From positions 62,001 to 126,000 of the forward strand of contig NZ_VLKY01000004.1 of the NCBI RefSeq assembly GCF_007830155.1: a DNA stretch of 64,000 nt, read 5' to 3'. The DNA comes from Pseudomonas duriflava. Its GTDB lineage: Bacteria > Pseudomonadota > Gammaproteobacteria > Pseudomonadales > Pseudomonadaceae. The notes beneath the pieces are model-generated. The model saw only the letters and a program-made list of their open reading frames with translations. It had not been told where the DNA came from and made no database searches. Numbering within the stretch: the first letter of the stretch is position 1; each line of letters begins with the position of its first letter. A program made the translations under genes and the position numbers. Positions 9,871-17,585 of the stretch are shown piece after piece.

Positions 9871-10795
9871 ATGCATGTGCCTCGCATTGCCATTCTTGGC
9901 GCCGGTCTTATGGGCGTAGGGACCGCTACACATTTCGCTCGCTACGGCCACCAGGTATGGATAAGAGATGTCTCGGCCGAGCGTCTGGCGAATGTACCTA
10001 CTATCGCACATAACATTCTGGCAGAGCTCCTGCACAGCAGATCAGTTTAATCCGGGCGATACAAGAGCTACTGTGGCTCGCATCAGGGCAACCGAGGCGC
10101 TGGCAGACCTTGCCGGGGCGGATCTGGTGGTTGAGGCCATACCCGAGCGGCTTGCGCTCAAGCAGGCACTTTATACGGAGCTGGAAGCGGTAATAGGAAG
10201 CGAAGCCCTTATTGCCAGCAATACGAGTGGTTTCCCGCCTGATCAGCTGGCACAGGGAATGAAACATCCCGAGCGTTTGTTAATTGCCCATTTCTGGAAT
10301 CCACCCCACTTGATTCCTCTTGTTGAAATCGTGCCGGGCTCGCAGACGATGCCCCAGACAGTAAAGCGCCTGCAAGAGCGGTTGCAGGTTATGGGGCTGG
10401 AAGTCGTGCTTCTCAAGAAAGCCATTCCGGGATTCATCGGTAACCGGCTTCAGTTCGCTCTGTTGCGCGAGGCTCTGGCTATTGTTCAGAGCGGCGCAGC
10501 AACGGCAGAAGATGTCGACCGGGTGATGCGTGCTTCGCTGGGGCGCCGCTATGCCATGGTTGGCCCACTTGAGGTGGCCGACATGGGAGGGCTCGACACT
10601 TTTCTCGACATCGCCAGTCATTTGCTGCCCGTTTTGGCTAAAGACGAGACGTCGCTTGAGGTCTTGCGTGAGCAGGTTGTACAGGGAAAGACTGGGCTAC
10701 GTAGCGGAGAGGGGCATTATGTCTGGGACGAGGAGCGTAAGGTGCGTATTGCAAAGCGGCGTGCCTATCAATTACGCCATGCCTTACGACCTTGA
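9871..10795 (+). pseudogene. 3-hydroxyacyl-CoA dehydrogenase family protein, single-base frameshift
   Basis: NAD-binding 3-hydroxyacyl-CoA (3-hydroxybutyryl-CoA) dehydrogenase. The first 56 codons (ATG 9871, GxGxxG motif ILGAGLMGVG) are in frame 1 and run to a stop at 10048-10050; the rest, from about 10040 (DQFNPGDTRATVARIRAT...) to the stop at 10795, is in frame 2. Reading through with one base removed near 10039 (AELLHS joined to DQFNPGD) restores a continuous family-like protein of about 308 residues, with the catalytic motif AHFWNPPHLIPLVEIV and the C-terminal helical domain (IPGFIGNRLQFALLREAL). So the frame carries one extra base. It may be a true recent pseudogene or a sequencing error. 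It ends 7 bp before the sigma-54 regulator start, suggesting an operon and a role with the ketone-body genes downstream. Confidence 0.8.
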
Positions 10796-10802
10796 AGCCA
10801 CC

Positions 10803-12248
10803 ATGGATACCAACATGACGATGGCCAATGACCTGAGCGATTATCGGCAGATCAGCTTGCGGGCGATTCGATCCCTGTTTGAAAGTATTGAGCAGAGCAG
10901 CGAAGGAACGGTAATCGTAGACCGCGATTTGCGGATTGTCTGGATGAATGAACGTTATGCCCGCCGCCTGGGTTTGCCTGATGCCCAGTCGGCCATTGGG
11001 CGTATCTGTGAGGAAGTGATCCCGGCGAGTCTGCTACGTGAAGTCGTGACGACCGGGCAGCCGATCTTGCTGGATCTGCTCGATACGCCAAAAGGGCCTC
11101 TCGTAGTGATGCGTCTGCCTATCCATGACGATAGCGGTACCGTGATTGGTGCGATTGGGTTTGCACTGTTTGACGAGTTGCGCACGCTGGCTCCTGTAGT
11201 GACTCGCTTTTTACGGATGCAGGAGGAGTTGGCTTCAACGCGTCGATCCTTGCAGAACGCACGCCAAGCCAAATACAGCTTTGCTCACTTTGTGGGGAGC
11301 GGACCTGCCTGCCAAGAGGTCAAGCGCCGGGCACGTAGGGCCGCCACGGTCGACTCCTCCGTGTTGCTGCTTGGTGAAACCGGGACAGGTAAGGAGCTGC
11401 TGGCTCATGCCATCCACGCCGCATCGCCCCGAGCAAACAAGCCATTCGTAAGCATTAATGCGGCGGCTATTCCAGAGCCTCTGTTAGAAGCAGAGTTTTT
11501 TGGAACAGCGCCAGGGGCCTTTACAGGAGCTGACCGTAAGGCGCGTCCGGGCAAGTTGCAGATTGCTCAGGGCGGCACCCTGTTCTTGGACGAAGTTGGG
11601 GATATGCCTTTGAGCTTGCAGGCCAAGCTACTTCGGGTCTTACAAGAAAAGGAGTTCGAACCGCTCGGCTCGAATCAAGTGCTGCGTTGTGACGTTCGCC
11701 TGATTGCTGCTACTTCGCGCAATCTTGAGGCCATGATCAGTGACGGTACCTTTCGTGCCGACCTGTATTACCGGTTGAACGTATTACCGCTCCACGTGCC
11801 GCCTCTGCGTGAGCGGAGCGAAGATATGTCATCGTTGTGCGAGGCGATCCTGGACAGTCTGCTGACTGAAGGACACGCCCCGCGTGAATTAGATGACCAG
11901 GCTCTGGCCTTATTGGCGTGTTACGACTGGCCGGGCAATGTGCGTGAACTCCGGAATGTGCTGGAACGTGCCGCTCTGCTCAGCGACGAAACGGTGATAG
12001 GGGCTGCAACTATTGCGTCGGCGCTTGGGCGATCAGTGCCTTTGCCGAAGCCTGAGCCTCAACCGGTACGAGAAGCGACGGTAACAAGGACCACGACTTT
12101 TATGGCTGCCCGCCAGGAATTCGAGCGGAGCTTCATCATGGAAACCCTGGCAGCCTGCTCTGGAGAAGTAGATGAGGCGGCACGCCGTCTGGGACTAGGC
12201 CGTTCGACGTTCTACAAGAAAATGGCAGCACTCAATGTTTTGTCTTGA
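10803..12248 (+). CDS. Sigma-54-dependent transcriptional activator (PAS-AAA-Fis)
   Basis: Enhancer-binding protein of the HbcR/DhcR-like group expected to activate the 3-hydroxybutyrate/ketone-body genes downstream. Domains in order: an N-terminal PAS-like sensor (about 20-125), a sigma-54 interaction AAA+ domain with Walker A GETGTGKE (191-198), the sigma-54 contact loop GAFTGA (238-243), Walker B GGTLFLDE (257-264), and a Fis-type HTH at the end (DEAARRLGLGRSTFYKKM). 481 residues from ATG 10803; an in-frame ATG at 10779 would overlap the preceding gene. The match to known regulators is by architecture and by neighbouring genes; the ligand is not known. A sigma-54 promoter and palindromes follow directly after its stop. 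Confidence 0.88.
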   Translation: MDTNMTMANDLSDYRQISLRAIRSLFESIEQSSEGTVIVDRDLRIVWMNERYARRLGLPDAQSAIGRICEEVIPASLLREVVTTGQPILLDLLDTPKGPLVVMRLPIHDDSGTVIGAIGFALFDELRTLAPVVTRFLRMQEELASTRRSLQNARQAKYSFAHFVGSGPACQEVKRRARRAATVDSSVLLLGETGTGKELLAHAIHAASPRANKPFVSINAAAIPEPLLEAEFFGTAPGAFTGADRKARPGKLQIAQGGTLFLDEVGDMPLSLQAKLLRVLQEKEFEPLGSNQVLRCDVRLIAATSRNLEAMISDGTFRADLYYRLNVLPLHVPPLRERSEDMSSLCEAILDSLLTEGHAPRELDDQALALLACYDWPGNVRELRNVLERAALLSDETVIGAATIASALGRSVPLPKPEPQPVREATVTRTTTFMAARQEFERSFIMETLAACSGEVDEAARRLGLGRSTFYKKMAALNVLS

Positions 12249-12297
12249 AAAAGAGACATGTCCCGATTTAGAGACATATTGGAAGGAATGCGTCTCT
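12241..12297 (+). promoter_or_regulatory. Putative upstream activator sites for the sigma-54 regulator
   Basis: A cluster of related boxes overlaps and follows the regulator stop codon: near-palindrome GAGACATGTCCC (12253-12264, one mismatch from GAGACATGTCTC), a second direct copy AGAGACAT (12270-12277; first copy 12252-12259, 18 bp apart) and an inverted CGTCTCT (12291-12297). They lie about 60-120 bp upstream of the -24/-12 promoter, the normal position for enhancer-binding protein sites. Binding by the 10803-12248 product is inferred. Confidence 0.6.
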
Positions 12298-12357
12298 GAA
12301 TAGAGAATTAATGGGGCCAAGTGCCTTGCTAGCCCTTGTTTTAAAGGAAATTAGCTG

Positions 12358-12373
12358 TGGCATGAGTTTCGCT
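12358..12373 (+). promoter_or_regulatory. Sigma-54 (-24/-12) promoter
   Basis: TGGCATGAGTTTCGCT matches the consensus TGGCACGN4TTGCW closely, with GG at 12359-12360 and GC at 12371-12372 exactly 10 bp apart. It is oriented toward the 3-hydroxybutyrate dehydrogenase / CoA transferase / thiolase genes and lies just downstream of a sigma-54 activator gene. The predicted start is about 12384, giving a leader of about 415 nt before the dehydrogenase. Confidence 0.8.
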
Positions 12374-12449
12374 ACATAACCTGTACGGTCTCCGTTTTAG
12401 AAGAACAACAAGCCGCTTGCCGCTGAAATGGACAGGTGAGGAGAAAGTC

Positions 12450-12818
12450 ATGAAGGTAACGAATGCCCGCTTGGTATCGGATTTGTGGGTGCCTGCCCCC
12501 TTAGGTAATGCATTGACGGCCCGGGCCTTTACTCACGTCTATAGCCGTTTCTGGCCAGCTGCCATGCAGAAACGGCAAGATCTTCTGACGTTTGGTTTTT
12601 CTATCTTTCTGCTCTTCCTGCGCTCCGCGCGTGCGCGTATTTCTTCTTTATGTTCCAGTCTTTTTATCCCTGTACGGCCGATACGGGGATACGGGACGGT
12701 TATGTCTTCAGGAAAGCGTCTAGGCTGGATAAGGAAAAATCATTGCAGCGGTGTGCCGTCCATCTCCTACACCACAGGTATCCCCGTAGAGGAAAGAAGC
12801 TATGGAACTGAAAGGTAA
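12450..12818 (+). CDS. Small hypothetical ORF between sigma-54 promoter and bdhA
   Basis: A 122-codon frame starting at ATG 12450, 66 bp downstream of the predicted sigma-54 start, with a strong ribosome binding site (GAGGAGAAAG, 12438-12447). The product is basic with one hydrophobic stretch (LLTFGFSIFLLFL, about residues 45-57) and no family that I recognise. It overlaps the start of bdhA by 17 bp. The later half is rich in Ser, Arg and Gly and may be non-coding. It may be a leader ORF, a degraded transporter gene or chance; the ribosome site is the main support. Confidence 0.3.
   Translation: MKVTNARLVSDLWVPAPLGNALTARAFTHVYSRFWPAAMQKRQDLLTFGFSIFLLFLRSARARISSLCSSLFIPVRPIRGYGTVMSSGKRLGWIRKNHCSGVPSISYTTGIPVEERSYGTER
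12544..12576 (+). promoter_or_regulatory. Perfect hairpin in the leader of the ketone-body operon
   Basis: Perfect 10-bp inverted repeat GCCGTTTCTG (12544-12553) / CAGAAACGGC (12567-12576) with a 13-nt loop, lying inside the long leader between the sigma-54 promoter and bdhA. T-rich sequence follows after about 12 nt (TTTGGTTTTTC), so it could be an attenuator or a transcript-stability element. The 553-base stretch 12249-12801 otherwise holds the boxes, promoter and small ORF listed separately. Confidence 0.5.
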
Positions 12819-13572
12819 GACTGCCCTGGTGACCGGCTCCACCAGCGGTATCGGTCTGGGAATTGCTACCCGTCTGGCTCAGGCCGGGTGTGATCTGATT
12901 CTTAATGGTTTTGGCGACAGCGAGGCACCCAAGGCGCAGGTCGGTGAGGCGGGCGGGCGTGTGGGGTATCACGCGGCAGACTTGTCCCAGCCGGAGCAAA
13001 TTGCTGACCTGTTTGCCTATGCTGAACGAGAGTTCGGAGGGGTAGATATTCTGGTCAATAACGCCGGTATCCAGCACGTTGCTCCAGTAGAAAGCTTTCC
13101 GATAGAGAAATGGGACGCAATCATCGCCATCAATCTGTCTTCCGTTTTTCATGCGACGCGCCTGGCGTTGCCAGGGATGCGCGAACGGGGATGGGGCCGT
13201 ATCGTCAATATTGCCTCTGTGCATGGTTTGGTAGGGTCAGCACAGAAATCCGCTTATGTAGCCGCCAAGCATGGGGTGGTTGGCCTAACCAAGGTAGTGG
13301 CTTTGGAAACCGCAGACTGCAACATAACGTGTAATGCCTTGTGCCCTGGTTGGGTGTTGACTCCTCTCGTGCAGCAACAAATTGATGCGCGTGCAGTGGG
13401 AGACGGTGATCTGGAGCGCGCGCGTCGGGAGTTGCTGGAGGAAAAACAGCCTTCTCTGGAGTTCGTGACGCCAGCGCAGTTGGGTGAGCTGACCACCTTT
13501 TTGTGCACTGAGGCGGCCGCGCAGGTACGCGGTGCGGCTTGGAACATTGATGGGGGCTGGTTGGCCCGTTAA
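12802..13572 (+). CDS. bdhA: 3-hydroxybutyrate dehydrogenase (SDR family)
   Basis: Oxidises D-3-hydroxybutyrate to acetoacetate with NAD+ in the cytoplasm. Classical short-chain dehydrogenase signatures: cofactor motif TGSTSGIG (11-18), NNAG (86-89), catalytic Ser139, Tyr152 and Lys156 (SAYVAAKHG), and the C-terminal GAAWNIDGGW typical of this enzyme group. 256 residues, the usual length. ATG 12802 has AGAGGAAAG upstream. It begins an apparent operon with the two CoA-transferase subunits (27 bp gap) and a thiolase, which together convert 3-hydroxybutyrate to acetyl-CoA. Likely driven by the sigma-54 promoter at 12358. Confidence 0.9.
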   Translation: MELKGKTALVTGSTSGIGLGIATRLAQAGCDLILNGFGDSEAPKAQVGEAGGRVGYHAADLSQPEQIADLFAYAEREFGGVDILVNNAGIQHVAPVESFPIEKWDAIIAINLSSVFHATRLALPGMRERGWGRIVNIASVHGLVGSAQKSAYVAAKHGVVGLTKVVALETADCNITCNALCPGWVLTPLVQQQIDARAVGDGDLERARRELLEEKQPSLEFVTPAQLGELTTFLCTEAAAQVRGAAWNIDGGWLAR

Positions 13573-13598
13573 TCCACAATAACGATAAGAGGTAAGCC

Positions 13599-14300
13599 AT
13601 GAACAAGCTTTATCCCAGCGCCGCCCATGCCCTGGAAGGGGTAGTGCAGGACGGCATGACTCTGGCGGTCGGCGGTTTCGGCCTATGCGGTATTCCCGAA
13701 GCGCTTATCGTAGCCCTGCGTGATACAGGCAAACGCGAGCTGACTGTGATCAGTAACAATGCGGGCGTGGACGGTTTCGGTCTGGGGCTTCTGCTCGAAA
13801 CTCGTCAGATCAAGAAAATGGTTTCTTCCTATGTGGGTGAAAATAAGGAATTTGAGCGGCAATACCTTTCCGGCGAGCTTGAGCTGGAGTTCACGCCCCA
13901 AGGGACACTTGCTGAAAAATTGCGGGCAGGAGGCTCGGGTATTCCTGCCTTCTTCACACGTACAGGTTACGGGACTCAAGTGGCCGAGGGCAAAGAGACA
14001 CGCGAGTTCGATGGTGAGCATTACGTCATGGAGCGCTCACTCGTTGCAGATGTCGCCCTGGTCAAAGCACTCAAGGCCGATAAGGCAGGCAATCTCATCT
14101 TCAACAAGACGGCGCGCAATTTCAATCCGCTGGCCGCCATGGCTGGCAAGCTGTGTATTGCCGAAGTAGAGCAGTTGGTCGAGACCGGTGAGTTGGACCC
14201 AGATGAAGTCCATCTGCCGGGCATTTTCGTACAGCGCCTAGTCGTTAATGCTACGCCTGAGAAGCGTATAGAAAAACGCACCTTGTCGGAGGGCAATTAA
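13599..14300 (+). CDS. 3-oxoacid (succinyl-CoA/acetoacetate or dehydrocarnitine) CoA-transferase subunit A
   Basis: Alpha subunit of a family I CoA-transferase that moves CoA from succinyl-CoA or acetyl-CoA to acetoacetate. The CoA-binding signature [12 protein letters not shown] is near the N-terminus, and NKTARNFNP and [20 protein letters not shown] follow in family order. 233 residues. The sequence resembles both ScoA and Pseudomonas DhcA (dehydrocarnitine CoA-transferase); the neighbouring 3-hydroxybutyrate dehydrogenase favours acetoacetate as the substrate here. Two bases separate it from subunit B. Confidence 0.9.
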   Translation: MNKLYPSAAHALEGVVQDGMTLAVGGFGLCGIPEALIVALRDTGKRELTVISNNAGVDGFGLGLLLETRQIKKMVSSYVGENKEFERQYLSGELELEFTPQGTLAEKLRAGGSGIPAFFTRTGYGTQVAEGKETREFDGEHYVMERSLVADVALVKALKADKAGNLIFNKTARNFNPLAAMAGKLCIAEVEQLVETGELDPDEVHLPGIFVQRLVVNATPEKRIEKRTLSEGN

Positions 14301-14302
14301 TC

Positions 14303-14929
14303 ATGGCCTGGACTCGTGAGCAGATGGCGCAGCGCGCCGCCAAAGAATTGCAGGACGGCTTTTATGTCAACCTTGGGATTGGCCTACCCACATTGGTAGC
14401 CAACTACATTCCTGAGGGGATGGATGTCTGGCTGCAATCCGAGAATGGTCTATTGGGTATCGGCCCGTTCCCGACTGAAAAAACCATCGATCCAGATCTG
14501 ATCAATGCGGGAAAGCAGACCGTAACGGCCTTGCCGGGCAGCAGTTATTTCGACAGTGCCTTGAGTTTTGCCATGATTCGCGGTGGGCATATCAATTTGG
14601 CCATTCTTGGCGCAATGCAGGTTTCGGAAAAAGGCGACCTGGCTAATTGGATGATCCCAGGCAAGATGGTTAAAGGCATGGGCGGGGCGATGGATCTCGT
14701 CGCAGGAGTCAAGCGAGTGGTTGTACTGATGGAACACACGGCCAAAGGCGCACACAAGATCCTGCCTGTTTGCGACCTGCCCCTGACCGGTGTAGGTGTG
14801 GTCAACCGGATTATTACAGACCTTGGCGTATTGGATGTGACCGAGCAGGGGCTGAAGTTGGTCGAGCTTGCTGACGGGGTTACGTTTGAGGCGCTTCAGG
14901 AGGCTACCGGCTGCTCGGTTATTACATAA
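14303..14929 (+). CDS. 3-oxoacid (succinyl-CoA/acetoacetate or dehydrocarnitine) CoA-transferase subunit B
   Basis: Beta subunit partner of the preceding gene. The catalytic glutamate that forms the CoA-thioester intermediate is Glu47 in the motif [11 protein letters not shown]. 208 residues, normal for ScoB/DhcB/AtoA. The start ATG at 14303 is 2 bp after the subunit A stop with GGAGGGC upstream inside the subunit A end. Together the subunits feed acetoacetyl-CoA to the thiolase at 15030. Confidence 0.9.
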   Translation: MAWTREQMAQRAAKELQDGFYVNLGIGLPTLVANYIPEGMDVWLQSENGLLGIGPFPTEKTIDPDLINAGKQTVTALPGSSYFDSALSFAMIRGGHINLAILGAMQVSEKGDLANWMIPGKMVKGMGGAMDLVAGVKRVVVLMEHTAKGAHKILPVCDLPLTGVGVVNRIITDLGVLDVTEQGLKLVELADGVTFEALQEATGCSVIT

Positions 14930-14943
14930 GCTACCGGGTTAAT

Positions 14944-14995
14944 GCGCTCCGCTTATTTACCCCTGGAAAGCAGTAGGCCGTTGTAAGCGAAGCGC
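14944..14995 (+). promoter_or_regulatory. Imperfect inverted repeat between CoA-transferase and thiolase genes
   Basis: GCGCTCCGCTTA (14944-14955) pairs with TAAGCGAAGCGC (14984-14995), 11 of 12 positions, 28-nt loop. It fills most of the 100-bp gap between subunit B and atoB. It could stabilise or process the mRNA and tune thiolase expression. No T-tract follows. Confidence 0.45.
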
Positions 14996-15029
14996 AGCAT
15001 GCCGTGTCACGTCTTCTAGGAGAATAACA

Positions 15030-16208
15030 ATGCGAGATGTAGTGATCGTGGCTGCCACCCGGACGGCTATTGGAAGTTTTCAAGGCGGGCTGGCCACAGT
15101 GCCCGCAGTCGAGTTGGGCGCAGCCGTTATCAAGGCTGTGTTGGAGAAAACCAGTGTTGCTCCAGAGCAGGTCGGCGAAGTCATCATGGGACATGTGCTG
15201 ACGGCTGGGCTCGGCCAGAACACGGCACGCCAGGCGTCCATCAAGGCGGGGCTACCCTCGTCGGTTCCAGCTATGACGATCAACAAGGTTTGTGGCTCAG
15301 GCTTAAAGGCGCTGCACTTGGCTGCTCAGGCGATCTACTGTGGTGATGCTGAGGTCGTCGTGGCGGGAGGGATGGAGAGTATGAGTCTGACTCCCTATGT
15401 ATTACCCAAAGCCCGTACTGGACTACGCATGGGACATGCCGAGCTGGTCGATTCAATGATTCAGGATGGTCTTTGGGACATCTTTAACAACTATCACATG
15501 GGCATCACTGCAGAAAATCTGGTTGAAAAATATGGGATCAGCCGTGAGGCGCAAGACACCTTTGCTGCCGCCTCGCAGCAAAAAGCAACCGCTGCCCTTG
15601 AGGCTGGGTATTTCAAGGAACAGATCACGCCGATCCTTATCCCGCAGCGCAAGGGTGATCCCTTGGTGTTCGACATCGATGAGCAGCCGCGTGCCGGCAC
15701 GACAGCTGAGGCGCTGGCCAAGCTCAAGCCAGCATTCAAGCCGGACGGTACGGTCACGGCAGGCAATGCGTCCAGTATCAATGATGGAGCCGCCGCCGTC
15801 TTGTTAATGAGTGCCGAAAAGGCCGCTGCGCTGGGCGTACCGGTACTGGCTCGTATCAGGGCCTACGCCAGTGCGGGAGTAGATCCTTCAATCATGGGGA
15901 TCGGCCCTGTATCGGCAACGCGCCGCTGTTTGGAAAAGGCGAGCTGGAGCCTGGATGAGCTGGACCTGATTGAGGCTAATGAAGCGTTTGCCGCACAGGC
16001 GTTGTCAGTCGGCCAGGAGCTGGGCTGGGATTGGGACAAGGTCAATGTCAATGGTGGTGCTATTGCCTTGGGCCATCCGATCGGTGCCTCGGGCGCACGT
16101 GTAGCAGTCAGTTTATTATACGAGCTGATTCGCCGTGATGGACATAAAGGTTTGGCAACGCTGTGCATTGGTGGCGGGCAGGGCGTGGCGCTGGCGATTG
16201 AGCGGTGA
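15030..16208 (+). CDS. atoB: Acetyl-CoA C-acetyltransferase (thiolase)
   Basis: Cleaves acetoacetyl-CoA to two acetyl-CoA (or the reverse). Thiolase signatures are complete: nucleophile Cys88 in [18 protein letters not shown], the catalytic His in [10 protein letters not shown] and the second Cys in [11 protein letters not shown]. 392 residues, usual. ATG 15030 has TAGGAGAATAAC upstream. Ends the ketone-body gene set that begins at 12802. Confidence 0.93.
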   Translation: MRDVVIVAATRTAIGSFQGGLATVPAVELGAAVIKAVLEKTSVAPEQVGEVIMGHVLTAGLGQNTARQASIKAGLPSSVPAMTINKVCGSGLKALHLAAQAIYCGDAEVVVAGGMESMSLTPYVLPKARTGLRMGHAELVDSMIQDGLWDIFNNYHMGITAENLVEKYGISREAQDTFAAASQQKATAALEAGYFKEQITPILIPQRKGDPLVFDIDEQPRAGTTAEALAKLKPAFKPDGTVTAGNASSINDGAAAVLLMSAEKAAALGVPVLARIRAYASAGVDPSIMGIGPVSATRRCLEKASWSLDELDLIEANEAFAAQALSVGQELGWDWDKVNVNGGAIALGHPIGASGARVAVSLLYELIRRDGHKGLATLCIGGGQGVALAIER

Positions 16209-16254
16209 GATCAGCGCTGTATTGCAAAAGGTGTAGCAGGTGATTTTTTTGCCT

Positions 16255-16302
16255 ATCGGACAGGTCGCTATAGAGATGACGTCTATGGGCGTCCTGTCTG
16301 AT
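16255..16302 (+). promoter_or_regulatory. Two nested inverted repeats before the DUF4174 gene
   Basis: Outer arms ATCGGACAGG (16255-16264) and CCTGTCTGAT (16293-16302), 9 of 10 matched, enclose inner arms ATAGA (16270-16274) and TCTAT (16282-16286). The element ends 18 bp before the ATG at 16321 and just before the ribosome site, so a structured leader or an operator is possible. Confidence 0.4.
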
Positions 16303-16320
16303 CGCTAAAAGGAGGCGTGC

Positions 16321-16758
16321 ATGCCTAAATCTTTAACTGCCTGTGCCCTGATAGTAATGGCGGGGTTTTCCAGCGTTGCACTGGCTGCCGAAGAGGACAA
16401 TCCGCTACTGGCAGAGCGTTGGCAAACGCGGCCACTTATTATCCTGGCGAAGTCTGCGAACGATCCGGTACTCGTCCAGTTGAAGACGGCGCTGGAGGAG
16501 CCCCGTAATCGAGAGGCATTCGTAGAACGAGACATGGTGTTGTATACCGTGGTGGGTGATACGGGCGACCGCAATGATAAGCCGCTCACGCCGGCGCAGA
16601 CCGAGGCCCTGGTAAGGGCGCTGAGGGAGCGCCCTGAAGATCAGGCCCTGGTTATCCTGGTTGGCAAAGACGGCGGCAAGAAGATTGTTCAGCGTGGGGG
16701 TATCAACCCTGCAGAGATTTTTACAACGATTGATCAAATGCCGATGCGTCAGCCGTAG
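16321..16758 (+). CDS. Exported DUF4174 domain protein
   Basis: 145-residue protein with a clear signal peptide (residues 1-22, MPKSLTACALIVMAGFSSVA then LAAEE) and a DUF4174 domain (about 30-140, with RPLIILAKSANDPVLVQLKTAL and ALVILVGKDGGKK). The domain has a thioredoxin-like look but I see no CxxC pair, and its function is not known. Probably periplasmic. ATG 16321 is preceded by AAAAGGAGGC. Faces the GST gene on the other strand. Confidence 0.8.
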   Translation: MPKSLTACALIVMAGFSSVALAAEEDNPLLAERWQTRPLIILAKSANDPVLVQLKTALEEPRNREAFVERDMVLYTVVGDTGDRNDKPLTPAQTEALVRALRERPEDQALVILVGKDGGKKIVQRGGINPAEIFTTIDQMPMRQP

Positions 16759-16803
16759 TCGCTTGGACGCGGCGTATCTGAATGAGATTCGCGGTTGTAC
16801 GTA

Positions 16804-17496
16804 TTACAACGTATTTGTTTCCCGTTTTTCCGAGGCATAGGCATACGGACCGCCTTTTCCCAGCGCACGCTGGTAGGCCGGGCGGGCATGAATGCGCTCC
16901 AAAAAGGCCATAAGGTTGGAGCGGTTGGCATTCAATCCGGCTCGAGACGCGGCGGTCTCTAGCGGAAAGCTCATCTGGATATCGGCTGCGGTGAAGTGAT
17001 CGCCAGCAAACCATTCGCGCGTACTTAATTCGCTTTCCAGATAGTCGAGATGGCGATCGAGCTGTGGCTGGATAAAAACACGTATTACTTGATCGCACAG
17101 ACCTCGAGCAATGGGCTTGGCGAAAAACGGCATCGGGCCGGAGCGGACCCGTTCGAATACCAACTTGAGCAATAGCGGCGGCATGGCGGAACCCTCGGCG
17201 TAATGCAGCCAGTAGGTATAACGCATAGCGTCAGGCGAGTCGGCAGATGGCATCAGGTGTGAGCCATAGCGGCGGGTCAGGTAGTCGATAATGGCCCCAG
17301 ATTCGGCCAACGTTTGTGGACCGTCTGTAATAACAGGGGACTTGCCCAGTGGATGAACTGCACGAAGTTCTTTTGGTGCTAGCAACGTTTTGGGGTCGCG
17401 CTCATAGCGTTTGATTTCATAATCGAGGCCCAGCTCTTCAAGCAGCCAGAGGATGCGTTGCGAGCGAGAGTTTTCAAGGTGATGAAGAACGATCAT
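16804..17496 (-). CDS. Glutathione S-transferase family protein
   Basis: Cytosolic GST, 230 residues. N-terminal thioredoxin-like domain with a start typical of the beta/GST-like bacterial group (MIVLHHLENSRSQRILWLLEELGL) and the cis-Pro/glutathione-contact region PLGKSPVITDG followed by LAESGAIIDYL; C-terminal all-helical domain from about residue 95. The active-site residue near position 10-12 would be Ser in ENSRSQR. Substrate is not known. It is downstream of, and on the same strand as, the xenA-like gene, separated by a terminator. Confidence 0.85.
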   Translation of the reverse strand: MIVLHHLENSRSQRILWLLEELGLDYEIKRYERDPKTLLAPKELRAVHPLGKSPVITDGPQTLAESGAIIDYLTRRYGSHLMPSADSPDAMRYTYWLHYAEGSAMPPLLLKLVFERVRSGPMPFFAKPIARGLCDQVIRVFIQPQLDRHLDYLESELSTREWFAGDHFTAADIQMSFPLETAASRAGLNANRSNLMAFLERIHARPAYQRALGKGGPYAYASEKRETNTL

Positions 17497-17539
17497 GACG
17501 GCTCCGACTGGCTGGGATTGCTTTCAGCCTAGCGCAAAG

Positions 17540-17567
17540 AAAAGGCGCCGGGTAAGCGGCGCCTTTT
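17540..17567 (-). terminator. Intrinsic terminator after the xenA-like gene
   Basis: On the minus strand the sequence reads AAAAGGCGCC, an 8-nt loop, GGCGCCTTTT and then more T-rich bases (TTTTCTTT): a 10-bp perfect stem with a U-tract, located 19 bp after the gene stop. Confidence 0.85.
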
Positions 17568-17585
17568 CAAGCAAAGCCTGCTGTA

